64,000 nt of DNA. Source: Mesorhizobium sp. (GTDB taxonomy: Bacteria; Pseudomonadota; Alphaproteobacteria; Rhizobiales; Rhizobiaceae). The notes under the pieces were generated by a model that searched no databases, had not been told where the DNA came from, and worked only from the letters and a program-made list of their open reading frames with translations. Position numbers and translations under genes: made by a program. How positions within the stretch are numbered: the first letter of the stretch is position 1; each line of letters begins with the position of its first letter. The DNA lies in the NCBI GenBank assembly GCA_019635735.1, contig JAHBYX010000006.1, positions 1 through 64,000 on the forward strand, given 5' to 3'. Of this stretch, positions 56,650 to 64,000 are shown one piece after another.

Positions 56650-57105
56650 CTAGGACGTGTCGCGAAGTTCCGGGGAGAAGGCGGCTTTCCGAAACCTACG
56701 CGTGACTACGTCGACCCGGCGGAGCGGTTTGCCCTCGTGGCTCTCCGCGACGGATGCCTGGCCATGCTGCCAGACGGAGACCCGGCGGAGGTACGCCGCC
56801 ATGCCGCTGATGACTATTGCCAGCGCACGCAGTGAGGTAGCGAGGTCGAGGGCATCGGAAGGTTCGGTGCCGTAGCGGATATTGGGCAGAGCGAGCGACC
56901 AGAGGCGGCCGGCCGTGTTCCATGTCGAGCCGGCGACGTAGTCCCTCGCGATCAGGTCGGCCTGCCGGGCGGCCCACAGCACGCAGAAGCGCACCCAGGG
57001 CGTGTCACCTGCGGACTTTTCGGCGAGAGCGGCGATCGCGAGCAGGGTCGAGACGATGCTCATCAGCACCTGCTGTCGCCTCCCTGTCTTCGCCTTCCGA
57101 CCCAC
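56650..57105 (-). CDS. Hypothetical protein
   Basis: A 151-residue product with no recognised family. The middle part (LAIAALAEKSAGDTPWVRFC, then AARQADLIARDYVAGSTWN) and ATSLRALAIVISGMAAYL look protein-like and include one hydrophobic segment; the C-terminus is basic. The GTG at 57105 is supported by an AAAGGAG site six bases upstream; an ATG at 57063 is the alternative. Convergent with the MaoC pair. I am moderately sure that it is real. Confidence 0.5.
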   Translation of the reverse strand: MGRKAKTGRRQQVLMSIVSTLLAIAALAEKSAGDTPWVRFCVLWAARQADLIARDYVAGSTWNTAGRLWSLALPNIRYGTEPSDALDLATSLRALAIVISGMAAYLRRVSVWQHGQASVAESHEGKPLRRVDVVTRRFRKAAFSPELRDTS

Positions 57106-57264
57106 TGCCGGCTCCTTTCCGTCGCACCGGCGCTATGGTCCGTCAGGTCGGGAGGGAGGTGGACAAGAATTTTTGCAGGTCGAAGGGAATGAAGGGGTTG
57201 GCGGAAAAGGGGGTGAAATCGATCAACGGGCCGAGGCGGTGTTTGGCCGCCGTTACACCCTTCC

Positions 57265-57700
57265 GCGATCGTCTTCCCGGCGGCCGGAGGCCAGCCGGGA
57301 ACCATTGATCGCTGGTGAATGGAATACCGTGGGGCTTGCTTCGGAGGCCGGCACTTTCGGCGTGTAGCTGGAGAGAAGAATAGATACCGGCTGACCTCCG
57401 GTCGCCGGTATGACGACGTTGGGGGGTGTGAGACGGGCGGATAGCGTTCCGCCTCCGGCAGTGCACAGCCGCCACGCATTCCCCTTGCGCGATCGTCTTC
57501 CCGGCGGCCGGAGGCCAGCCGGGAACCATTGACCGCCGGCAAGTGGAATGCCGTCATTCCATGCTTCGGGCAGGCGTTCTCGGCGTGTAGCCGGAGAGAA
57601 GAATGGATACCGGCTGGCCTCTGGCCGCCGGTATGACGGAGGTTGGGTGTTCGGGACAGGCGGATGGCCTACGGCCGGCGGCATGACGAAGGTGTGTGGT
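57265..57700. repeat. Near-tandem repeats of about 224 bp, with a partial third copy
   Basis: Copy 1 (57265-57488) and copy 2 (57489-about 57705) share GCGATCGTCTTCCCGGCGG at the same phase, the CCCGGC...GCCGGG hairpin, AACCATTGA, CGGCGTGTAG, GGAGAGAAGAAT, ATACCGGCTG and GCCGGTATGACG. A shorter third piece (GGCCTACGGCCGGCGGCATGACG) begins near 57666. No open frame in it is credible. The remainder (57106-57264 and 57701-57759) shows no gene. Confidence 0.75.
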
Positions 57701-57759
57701 GGAAGACGGGGGGCGGCGAATGAGGGGGCGCAGGCCATTCGTCCTATTCCCCTTTGTAC

Positions 57760-58911
57760 CTACCTCTCCGGCCATGCCCAGGCGGGCCGGTCCGCCGCCT
57801 CGACCACAGTCTCGCCGAACGACTTGGTGAAGTCGTGGCGGAGCGCGCCGGCTTCGCGCAGCGCGTCGGCCAGCATGGCATCATGCGTCACGACGACGAT
57901 CTGGCAGGTTTTCGACGCCTCCCCGATCAGCCTTGCGAGCGGCGGCAACAGGTCGGCGTGGAGGCTGGTTTCCGGTTCGTTGAAGACCATCAGGCCGGGC
58001 GGTCGCGGGGTCATCAGCGCGGCAAGGAGAAGCAGATAGCGCAGCGTCCCGTCGGAAAGCTCGGCTGCCTTCAGCGGACGCAGGAGCCCGTGCTGCTGCA
58101 TCAGGAGTTCGAAGCGGCCGCCGGACTCCTCGATCCGCAGTTCGGCGCCGGTAAATGCATCGTCCACCGCCTGCGCCAGGCCTTTCGGGTCGCCGATCTC
58201 GCGGATCGTCTCCAGCGCCGCGGCGAGGTCGGCACCGTCGGCGCCGAGTGCCGTGGTGCGCGTACCCGGCCGGGCGGCCCTCGCCGGGGCGTCAGCATCG
58301 GTGCGGAAATGATCGTAGAAGCGCCAGGCCCGCATGCGTTCGCGCAGCAGCAGCAGTTCCGGCAGGCCACGCGGATCGGCGGCATGTGTCATCATGCTGT
58401 CGAAGGGCGCAAGCAGGTTGGGAAGCGTCGAACGCCCGCCCTGCTCGTCCAGCACCGTGACGGCCGGTCCCGACCGGGTGGCAAAGGCGTTGCGCCTGCT
58501 CAGCGCCTCACCGGCCCAGACCGCCTCCGCCTTGATCTCCGGATCGCGGCCGAACATCGACGCCGAAGGGATCGGCAGGCCGAGATCGATGGCGTAGCCG
58601 TAGTCGTCCGACGCGAAGCCGAGCTTCAGTGCGACGCGGTCTTTGCGCACCGTCCCCTGCACCGGATGCAGACCCTCGCGAACCGAGCGCGAGATCTGCT
58701 CGGGACCGGCCCACAGCGTCGACGGCAGCCCGCCTTCGGCCGCGAGCGAGGAAATGACATTGCCTTGCGCGACATCGGCCAGAAGCCGCAGCGCCTTGTA
58801 GAAGCTCGACTTGCCGGTGCCGTTGCGGCCGGTGACGACGGTAAGCCGCTCAAGCGGCAGCACGAGGTTGCGGATCGAGCGGTAGCCGGCGATGGCGAGG
58901 GTGTGGATCAT
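57760..58911 (-). CDS. AAA-family ATPase (RecF/OLD-like)
   Basis: A 383-residue SMC/RecF-like ATPase: Walker A VTGRNGTGKSS (about 26-36), signature-like LSDGTLRYLLLLAAL, Walker B LMVFNEPETSLHADLL and VVVTHDAML. It has no TOPRIM nuclease domain, unlike full OLD proteins. Such ATPases appear in defence and DNA-repair contexts, but no partner nuclease lies nearby. It is 24 bases after the WD40-like gene and precedes the repeat array, so the pair may be accessory. Confidence 0.88.
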   Translation of the reverse strand: MIHTLAIAGYRSIRNLVLPLERLTVVTGRNGTGKSSFYKALRLLADVAQGNVISSLAAEGGLPSTLWAGPEQISRSVREGLHPVQGTVRKDRVALKLGFASDDYGYAIDLGLPIPSASMFGRDPEIKAEAVWAGEALSRRNAFATRSGPAVTVLDEQGGRSTLPNLLAPFDSMMTHAADPRGLPELLLLRERMRAWRFYDHFRTDADAPARAARPGTRTTALGADGADLAAALETIREIGDPKGLAQAVDDAFTGAELRIEESGGRFELLMQQHGLLRPLKAAELSDGTLRYLLLLAALMTPRPPGLMVFNEPETSLHADLLPPLARLIGEASKTCQIVVVTHDAMLADALREAGALRHDFTKSFGETVVEAADRPAWAWPER

Positions 58912-58935
58912 CGGACAAACACGCGTAGTTGGGAT

Positions 58936-59889
58936 CTACAGGCTGCACTGACCTGCCATGACCGGGTCGAGGTCAAATACGGCAGATCGCTCCCATGTGC
59001 CCAGCACGACGGACTTGCCATTCGGAAGAAAGGCAAGAGCAGAGGGAAACCTGCACGGGACAGAGGCCTGGCGTTCCTCTCCCTTCATATCGAAGAATGA
59101 AAATCCGTGCTTTTTCACAACCCCGACGAACCGGTCGTCCGGAGACCACGCGAGCTCGAAGCCTGTGCCTCCGGCGTCAATCGGCCCGCGAACCGCGACC
59201 ACCTCATTGTCGGCAATTTTCAGAACGTGGAGAATGGTCCCCCATCGCTTTGAGCCTGGAACGGGGTCCCACCAGCGTTTCAGGTAGGCGATGAAGCGTC
59301 CATTCGGCGACAGCGTCGCGGACTCGACCCAAGTCTCGATCTCGAGCGTGCGCTGCGCAATGTCCCATTCGGGCCATTTCCGAAGCGTGAGGTAACTGCT
59401 CGGAGAGTCTTGCGGGCCCTTTGGTTTCCTCGTGTGCTGGATCAGCCAGAACCGGCGCGCTGCATCGTGCGAAATGCGGGAGATCGTCTCGCCCTGATGC
59501 TGCTCGCAGCCGACCACGTCGCCATTTTGCTCATAAAGAGTCAGATCCCCGTTCCAATCCCCCACCAGCAGTCGGCTGTCTGCCGCGAACTTTGGGGCGC
59601 ATCCCTCGTGAAATCTGTCCGCAGTCGCGCCTAAAGCAGCCCCGGTCGCCGCATCAAGGAAAGCGGTCACCCCGAGGACACTGGCGACTGCCAGTAGACG
59701 GGCGTCGGGCGAGAAAGCGACAGCCGATGGATGCGGAATCGGCCGGCAAGGATAGAGGATTTGGCGAGAACGAAGATCGACGACAACGACGTCGTATCGC
59801 CGTGCGCAGGCCAGCTTCGACCCGTCGTCGGAGACAGTCAGGGAATGCGCCGCCGGCCATCTCATTCGTCGTGCCGGCGTCGATTTCAC
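58936..59889 (-). CDS. WD40-like beta-propeller protein
   Basis: A 317-residue protein with propeller repeats: SLTVSDDGSKLACARRYDVVVVDLR, AVAFSPDARLLAVASVLG, ATLSPNGRFIAYLKRW, LAWSPDDRFVGVVKKHG and ALAFLPNGKSVVLGTWE. Each blade ends in a short tryptophan- or hydrophobic-rich strand. It has no signal peptide, so it is cytoplasmic and probably a scaffold. The start is GTG at 59889, nine bases after the apt stop; an ATG at 59865 is an alternative. Codon use is less GC-rich than its neighbours. Confidence 0.8.
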   Translation of the reverse strand: MKSTPARRMRWPAAHSLTVSDDGSKLACARRYDVVVVDLRSRQILYPCRPIPHPSAVAFSPDARLLAVASVLGVTAFLDAATGAALGATADRFHEGCAPKFAADSRLLVGDWNGDLTLYEQNGDVVGCEQHQGETISRISHDAARRFWLIQHTRKPKGPQDSPSSYLTLRKWPEWDIAQRTLEIETWVESATLSPNGRFIAYLKRWWDPVPGSKRWGTILHVLKIADNEVVAVRGPIDAGGTGFELAWSPDDRFVGVVKKHGFSFFDMKGEERQASVPCRFPSALAFLPNGKSVVLGTWERSAVFDLDPVMAGQCSL

Positions 59890-59898
59890 TTGGCAGCT

Positions 59899-60444
59899 CT
59901 AATGCCCCTCGAACGACACCAGCGTGCGGACGTTGACGCCGAGCGCTTCGAGTTTCTTCCGGCCGCCGAGGTCGGGCAGGTCGATGACGAAGCAGGCGGC
60001 GACGATGTCGGCGCCCATCTGCTTCAGCAGCTTCACCGCGCCTTCCGCCGTGCCGCCGGTGGCGATCAGGTCGTCGACCAGGATGACCTTCTCGCCGGGC
60101 TGCACGGCGTCGGTGTGCATCTCCATCTCGTCGACGCCGTATTCGAGCGAATAGGCCACGCGAACGGTCGTGTGGGGCAGCTTGCCTTTCTTGCGGATCG
60201 GCACAAAGCCCGCCGACAACTGGTGCGCCATGGCGCCGCCGAGGATGAAGCCGCGCGCCTCGATGCCGGCGATCTTGGAGACGCCGGTGCCCGAATAGGG
60301 ATGCACCAGCTCGTCGACCGCGCGGCGGAAGGCGCGCGCATTGCCGAGCAGCGTGGTGATGTCGCGAAACAGGATGCCGGGCTTGGGATAGTCCGGGATC
60401 GTGCGGATCGCGGACAGAAGCGTCTGTTCGAGCGTGGCGTTCAT
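59899..60444 (-). CDS. apt: Adenine phosphoribosyltransferase
   Basis: Salvages adenine with PRPP to AMP. The 181-residue enzyme has [32 protein letters not shown], and the PRPP loop [21 protein letters not shown]. The ATG at 60444 is the conserved start. It is downstream of petABC on the same strand, after the truncated prepilin-peptidase gene. Confidence 0.95.
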   Translation of the reverse strand: MNATLEQTLLSAIRTIPDYPKPGILFRDITTLLGNARAFRRAVDELVHPYSGTGVSKIAGIEARGFILGGAMAHQLSAGFVPIRKKGKLPHTTVRVAYSLEYGVDEMEMHTDAVQPGEKVILVDDLIATGGTAEGAVKLLKQMGADIVAACFVIDLPDLGGRKKLEALGVNVRTLVSFEGH

Positions 60445-60487
60445 GCGGGGGCGATGGTCCGTTGGGGGAAGGATTGCATAGTCGGTA

Positions 60488-60877
60488 TCAACCGCCACCC
60501 CGCATGGCAAGGAATACCACGCCAAGGACGACGAGGAGGACGAATGCCGGCAGCGCGACCGCGAGGGCAGCCGAACCGCCAAGGAACAGGATCGCGACCA
60601 GCCCCGCTCCGGCAAAGACCTCCGAGACTGGATAGACCGCCGGCACGTGATAGCCGCATCGCGCGCAGCGCCCGCGCGCGATCAGCCATCCGAGCACGGG
60701 GACGAGTTCGAGCGCCGTCAACTGCGCCCCGCAGCCGTCGCAGCACGACCGACCCGCTAGTGCCGTCCATGCCGACAGGCCGTGCGGGCGGGCGCGGAGC
60801 CGGTGCAAGGCGAGCCCCGCGAAGCTGGCTAGAGATGCGCCGAACAGGAAGAGCAGGAGCGAGATGAGCACCGCCAT
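60488..60877 (-). CDS. Truncated prepilin-peptidase-like protein (N-terminal domain only)
   Basis: A 129-residue protein matching only the A24 N-terminal (DiS_P_DiS) domain of prepilin peptidase/methylase: [11 protein letters not shown], the zinc CxxC pairs at C46/C49 and C71/C74 ([39 protein letters not shown]) and two flanking membrane segments. The catalytic Asp-bearing C-terminal half is missing. It could retain the methylation role or be a remnant. It lies between petC and apt. Confidence 0.78.
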   Translation of the reverse strand: MAVLISLLLFLFGASLASFAGLALHRLRARPHGLSAWTALAGRSCCDGCGAQLTALELVPVLGWLIARGRCARCGYHVPAVYPVSEVFAGAGLVAILFLGGSAALAVALPAFVLLVVLGVVFLAMRGGG

Positions 60878-60940
60878 GGTCGCCTAGCCGTCTCCTGCAC
60901 TGCCGCCGATCGGCTTGCGATCATGCGCTTCAAAAGCAAA

Positions 60941-60959
60941 GGGCGCCACAAGGGCGCCC
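60941..60959 (-). terminator. Terminator of the petABC operon
   Basis: GGGCGCC (60941-60947) pairs with GGCGCCC (60953-60959); on the minus strand the hairpin is followed by TTTGCTTTTG. It lies 25 bases after the petC stop, so petABC and the following genes are probably separate transcripts. Confidence 0.85.
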
Positions 60960-60984
60960 CGGCTCTATTGCGATGCGTCCCGGC

Positions 60985-61848
60985 TCAGTGCGGAACGGAC
61001 GCCCAGATCTTGCGCTTGGTCATGTAGACGAGGCCGGCGAAGAGGACGAGGAAGACCATCACGTTGAAGCCGGTGCGCTTGCGCGCCTCGAGATGCGGCT
61101 CGGCGGCCCACATCAGGAAGGCCGAGACGTCGCGCGAATACTGGTCGACCGTCTGCGGCGAGCCGTCATCGTAGGTCACGGCGTCGTCGTTGATCGGCTT
61201 CGGCATGGCGAGCGACTTCGCCGCGTTGAAGTAGGGGTTGTAGTAGGTGCCTTCCGGGATTTCCATTCCCTCCGGCGGCGTCTCGTCGTAGCCGGTCAGC
61301 AGCGCATGGATGTAGTCCGGCCCGCCCTCGGCATACTGCGTGAAGATGTCGAAGACGAAGAGCGGGAAGCCGCGCTCGACCGCGCGCGCCTTGGCGATCA
61401 GCGAGAGGTCCGGCGGAGCCGCGCCCGCGTTCGCAGCCGCGGCGGCCTCGTCGTTCGGGAACGGCGACGGGAAGTAGTCGGACGGGATGGCCGGCCGCGT
61501 GAACATCTCGCCGTCGGCGTTCGGCCCGTCCTGCACCTCGTATTCGGCGGCGAAGGCCTTCACCTGCGCCTCGTTGTAGCCGAGATCCTCAAGCGCACGG
61601 AAGGGCACCAGCTTCATCGAATGACAGGCGGCGCAGACTTCCTTGTAGACCTTGAGGCCGCGCTGCAGCTGGCCCTTGTCGTAGGTGCCGAAGGGACCCG
61701 CGAAGGACCAGTTCATCTCCGGCGGCTTCTTGATCGGGAAATGCGTCGGCTCGGCCGCGTGGGCCGTCTCCTCGGCCGCGGCCGCCAGTCCCACATGCGC
61801 TGCGAGGCCGAAAGCGGCTGCGGCAAAACCGATGAGGATCTTCTTCAT
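60985..61848 (-). CDS. petC: Cytochrome c1 of the bc1 complex
   Basis: Heme c subunit of respiratory complex III. The 287-residue precursor has a Sec signal peptide (to about AAA residue 25), the covalent heme motif CAACH (72-76) and a C-terminal anchor (VMVFLVLFAGLVYMTKRKIW). The Pro-rich PPDLSLIAKARAVERG and SLAMPKPINDD stretches are typical of alphaproteobacterial c1. Last gene of petABC, with the terminator just downstream. Confidence 0.96.
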   Translation of the reverse strand: MKKILIGFAAAAFGLAAHVGLAAAAEETAHAAEPTHFPIKKPPEMNWSFAGPFGTYDKGQLQRGLKVYKEVCAACHSMKLVPFRALEDLGYNEAQVKAFAAEYEVQDGPNADGEMFTRPAIPSDYFPSPFPNDEAAAAANAGAAPPDLSLIAKARAVERGFPLFVFDIFTQYAEGGPDYIHALLTGYDETPPEGMEIPEGTYYNPYFNAAKSLAMPKPINDDAVTYDDGSPQTVDQYSRDVSAFLMWAAEPHLEARKRTGFNVMVFLVLFAGLVYMTKRKIWASVPH

Positions 61849-61872
61849 CTCAAAATCCTTCTGACCGACAGC

Positions 61873-63177
61873 TCAGCCTTTGGTTTCCGGTGCGGCAGCC
61901 GCACCCACCGGATGCGCGGCAGCCGCGCCCTTGTTCTTCTCCAGCACCGCTTCCGTGATCGAGTTCGGAAGCCTGCGCGGCGTCTCGATGAGGCCGAGCA
62001 CCGGCATGATGATCAGGAAGAAGGCGAAGTAGTAGAGAGTGCCGATCTGCGACAGGATCACATAGATCCCTTCGGCAGCGCGCGACCCCAGCCATCCGAG
62101 CATGATGGCGTTGGCGACGAACAGCCAGAAGAACAGCTTGTACCACGGACGGTAGACCGCCGAGCGGACCTTCGAGGTGTCGAGCCAGGGCACGAAGAAC
62201 AGCACCGCGATCGAGCCGAACATGGCGAGCACGCCGCCGAGCTTGGAGTCGATCGGCCCGATGTTGAAGGTGATGGCGCGCAGGATCGCGTAGAACGGCA
62301 GGTAGTACCATTCGGGCACGATGTGGGCCGGCGTCTTCAGCGGGTTGGCCACGGTGTAGTTGTCCGGATGGCCGAGGAAGTTCGGGATGTAGAATACGAA
62401 ATAGGCGAACACGGCGAGGAACACGACCATCGCGAACGCGTCCTTGGCGGTCGCGTGCGGCGAGAACGGCACGGTGTCGGTCTTCGACTTGACCTCGATG
62501 CCGGTCGGGTTGGTCTGGCCGGTGACGTGCAGCGCCCAGACGTGCAGCACGACGACGCCCGCGATCATGAACGGCAGCAGGTAATGCAGCGAGAAGAAGC
62601 GGTTGAGCGTCGGGTTGTCGACCGCGAAGCCGCCGAGCAGCAGTTCCTGGATCCAGGCTCCGACGAGCGGGATCGCCGAGAAGAAGCCGGTGATGACGGT
62701 GGCGCCCCAGAAGGACATCTGGCCCCAGGGCAGCACATAGCCCATGAAGCCGGTCGCCATCATCAGGAGGTAGATGATGCAGCCGAGGATCCAGAGCAGC
62801 TCGCGCGGCGCCTTGTAGGAGCCGTAGTAGAGCCCGCGCATGATGTGGATATAGACGGCGATGAAGAAGAACGACGCGCCGTTGGCGTGCAGGTAGCGCA
62901 AGAGCCAGCCGGAATTGACGTCGCGCATGATCTTCTCGACCGAGTTGAAGGCGAGCGTCGTGTCGGCCGCGTAGTGCATCGCCAGCACCACGCCGGTGAC
63001 GATCTGCGCCACCAGCATGATCGTCAGGATGCCGCCGAACGTATAGGCGTAGTTCAGGTTGCGCGGCACCGGATAGGCCACGAAGCTGTCATACATCAGC
63101 CGGGGCAGCGGCATGCGCTGGTCGATCCAGCGGCCGAGGCCCGAGGTTGGCGTGTAGGTCGAGTGTCCACCGCTCAT
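61873..63177 (-). CDS. petB: Cytochrome b of the bc1 complex
   Basis: Core of complex III, 434 residues and eight membrane helices. The two heme pairs come from [21 protein letters not shown] and [18 protein letters not shown]; the Qo-site PEWYYLPFY and the [19 protein letters not shown] segments are intact. It lies between petA and petC, 24 bases before petC. The Ala/Gly/Pro tail ([16 protein letters not shown]) is variable. Confidence 0.97.
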   Translation of the reverse strand: MSGGHSTYTPTSGLGRWIDQRMPLPRLMYDSFVAYPVPRNLNYAYTFGGILTIMLVAQIVTGVVLAMHYAADTTLAFNSVEKIMRDVNSGWLLRYLHANGASFFFIAVYIHIMRGLYYGSYKAPRELLWILGCIIYLLMMATGFMGYVLPWGQMSFWGATVITGFFSAIPLVGAWIQELLLGGFAVDNPTLNRFFSLHYLLPFMIAGVVVLHVWALHVTGQTNPTGIEVKSKTDTVPFSPHATAKDAFAMVVFLAVFAYFVFYIPNFLGHPDNYTVANPLKTPAHIVPEWYYLPFYAILRAITFNIGPIDSKLGGVLAMFGSIAVLFFVPWLDTSKVRSAVYRPWYKLFFWLFVANAIMLGWLGSRAAEGIYVILSQIGTLYYFAFFLIIMPVLGLIETPRRLPNSITEAVLEKNKGAAAAHPVGAAAAPETKG

Positions 63178-63188
63178 GGCTATGCCCC

Positions 63189-63752
63189 TCAGCCGATCTT
63201 GATCTTGGTGTCGGAGATGAACGAGAACACCGGAACCGCGAGGTTCTCGGGCGCCGGGCCCTTACGGATGCGGCCGGCGGTGTCGTAGTGCGAGCCGTGG
63301 CAGGGGCAGAACCAGCCGCCGAAATCGCCCTGCTGGCCGAGCGGCACGCAGCCGAGGTGGGTGCACACGCCGACCATCACCAGCCAGTTCTCCTTGCCCT
63401 CGCCGGCCGAGCGGTCGGTATCGGTCGCCGGCGCATCGGCGGAGATGTTGGCGTTGCGCGCCACCGGATCCTTGAGCTCGTCCAGCTTGACGGCCTTGGC
63501 GGCCTCGATTTCCTCGGGCGTGCGGTTGCGGATGAACACCGGCTTGCCGCGCCACTTGGCGGTCACCGACATTCCCGGCTCGATCGCCGACACGTCGACT
63601 TCGATGGCCGCGAGCGCGCGGGTGGATGCGTCGGGACGCATCTGGTCGATGAAGGGCCAGGCGACGGCTGCGACGCCGACGGCGCCCGCTGCACCCGTGG
63701 CGATGTAGAGGAAATCGCGGCGATTGGGATCGGCTGTTTCGGTCGCGCTCAC
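63189..63752 (-). CDS. petA: Rieske iron-sulfur subunit of the bc1 complex
   Basis: The 2Fe-2S subunit of complex III. The 187-residue protein has a twin-arginine anchor ([17 protein letters not shown]) and the Rieske cluster motifs CTHLGC (130-135) and CPCHGSHYD (149-157). The start is GTG at 63752 with an AAAGGA site. First gene of petA-petB-petC. Confidence 0.96.
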   Translation of the reverse strand: MSATETADPNRRDFLYIATGAAGAVGVAAVAWPFIDQMRPDASTRALAAIEVDVSAIEPGMSVTAKWRGKPVFIRNRTPEEIEAAKAVKLDELKDPVARNANISADAPATDTDRSAGEGKENWLVMVGVCTHLGCVPLGQQGDFGGWFCPCHGSHYDTAGRIRKGPAPENLAVPVFSFISDTKIKIG

Positions 63753-64000
63753 GTGACAATCGTCCTTTCGTCTCGCAGTGCCTTTGGCGTCGATCGGGCG
63801 GCGTCAGCGCTTGCGCGCGCAACGTCGCCCGGCTCGGAGTCGGGCAATATTGTGGCGAGGTTTCTATGCGTCCGGATAGGCCTTGTCCAGACGCCGGAAC
63901 GAGCGGTGGGCAGTTTGTCGCGGGGGTGGGTGCGGCGGCGGCGCGAGCCGGTGGAAGGGCGGCCCGAAAGCGCCGGAACAGCCCGCCTCAGCCGCCCGCG
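63753..64000. other. Upstream region of petABC, no gene seen
   Basis: This holds the petA leader and, presumably, its promoter. An AT-richer CACAATATTG lies at about 63845-63855 on the minus strand, but no paired -35 box at the expected distance is convincing. The window ends before any further gene. Confidence 0.5.

Noticed and set aside
57265..57705. CRISPR array
   Set aside because: Only two to three long, imperfect units with no short regular repeat/spacer pattern and no cas genes.
60973..63288. 771-residue plus-strand frame opposite petC-petB
   Set aside because: Asp/His/Arg-rich shadow frame; petB and petC are certain.

Overview
The window is GC-rich chromosomal DNA of an alphaproteobacterium, most likely a Rhizobiales/Phyllobacteriaceae-type organism (Mesorhizobium or a relative). 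This is inferred from gene content and protein style: petABC cytochrome bc1 operon, ribH2-type lumazine synthase under an FMN riboswitch, rplY-pth, prs, ychF, HWE-type histidine kinase, DUF1127 protein, extended UvrB, and frequent GTG/TTG starts. No rRNA, tRNA, CRISPR array, transposase or phage structural gene was found. Most of the window is densely packed housekeeping sequence with short operons and ATGA-type overlaps.

Layout. 1-5000: small envelope proteins, a lytic transglycosylase lipoprotein, an O6-alkylguanine-DNA alkyltransferase and a PAS/HWE sensor kinase. 5000-9230: ugpB-ugpA-ugpE-ugpC glycerol-3-phosphate ABC importer on the minus strand, with a 20-bp palindrome upstream of ugpB and a strong hairpin after it. 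9370-13344: a glutathione transferase, two EAL-domain proteins and aspartate aminotransferase. 13456-24067: a plus-strand block of envelope-directed genes. It holds two tandem secreted caspase-fold (C14) proteases with TPR-like tails, a lipoprotein with a peptidoglycan-binding-like domain, a 907-residue multidomain murein hydrolase without a signal peptide, and a secreted lectin-like protein. This is the best candidate in the window for an undescribed system. 24083-35661: NIPSNAP and DUF3137 proteins, uvrB, a toxin-antitoxin pair, YdeI-like and DUF922 proteins, two methyltransferase-type genes (one a permuted DNA methylase), two cold-shock genes and small secreted proteins. 35817-39622: ilvE divergent from a marR-response regulator-histidine kinase operon, with face-to-face promoters that share one perfect palindrome.

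39619-53343: a RibD-C-type reductase, pth-rplY, riboswitch-controlled ribH, a DUF1127/LysR divergent pair, a chrB-chrA chromate-resistance pair, prs, a lipoprotein, an M24 'pita-bread' hydrolase without metal ligands, pgeF, a MidA-type methyltransferase, lgt, ubiK, a YbjN protein and csaA. 53508-57105: ychF, a YiiX-like lipoprotein, two tandem MaoC proteins and one orphan. 57265-57700 holds near-tandem copies of a repeat of about 224 bp. 57760-64000: an AAA ATPase and a WD40-like protein (possibly accessory genes) sit downstream of apt and a truncated prepilin-peptidase-like gene. The window then ends in petC-petB-petA and the upstream region of that operon.

Working together: ugpBAEC imports glycerol-3-phosphate; petABC forms respiratory complex III; prs and apt feed nucleotide synthesis; rplY, pth, ychF and csaA serve translation; lgt matures the several lipoproteins encoded here. 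All functions are read from sequence motifs and family knowledge; no searches were run.
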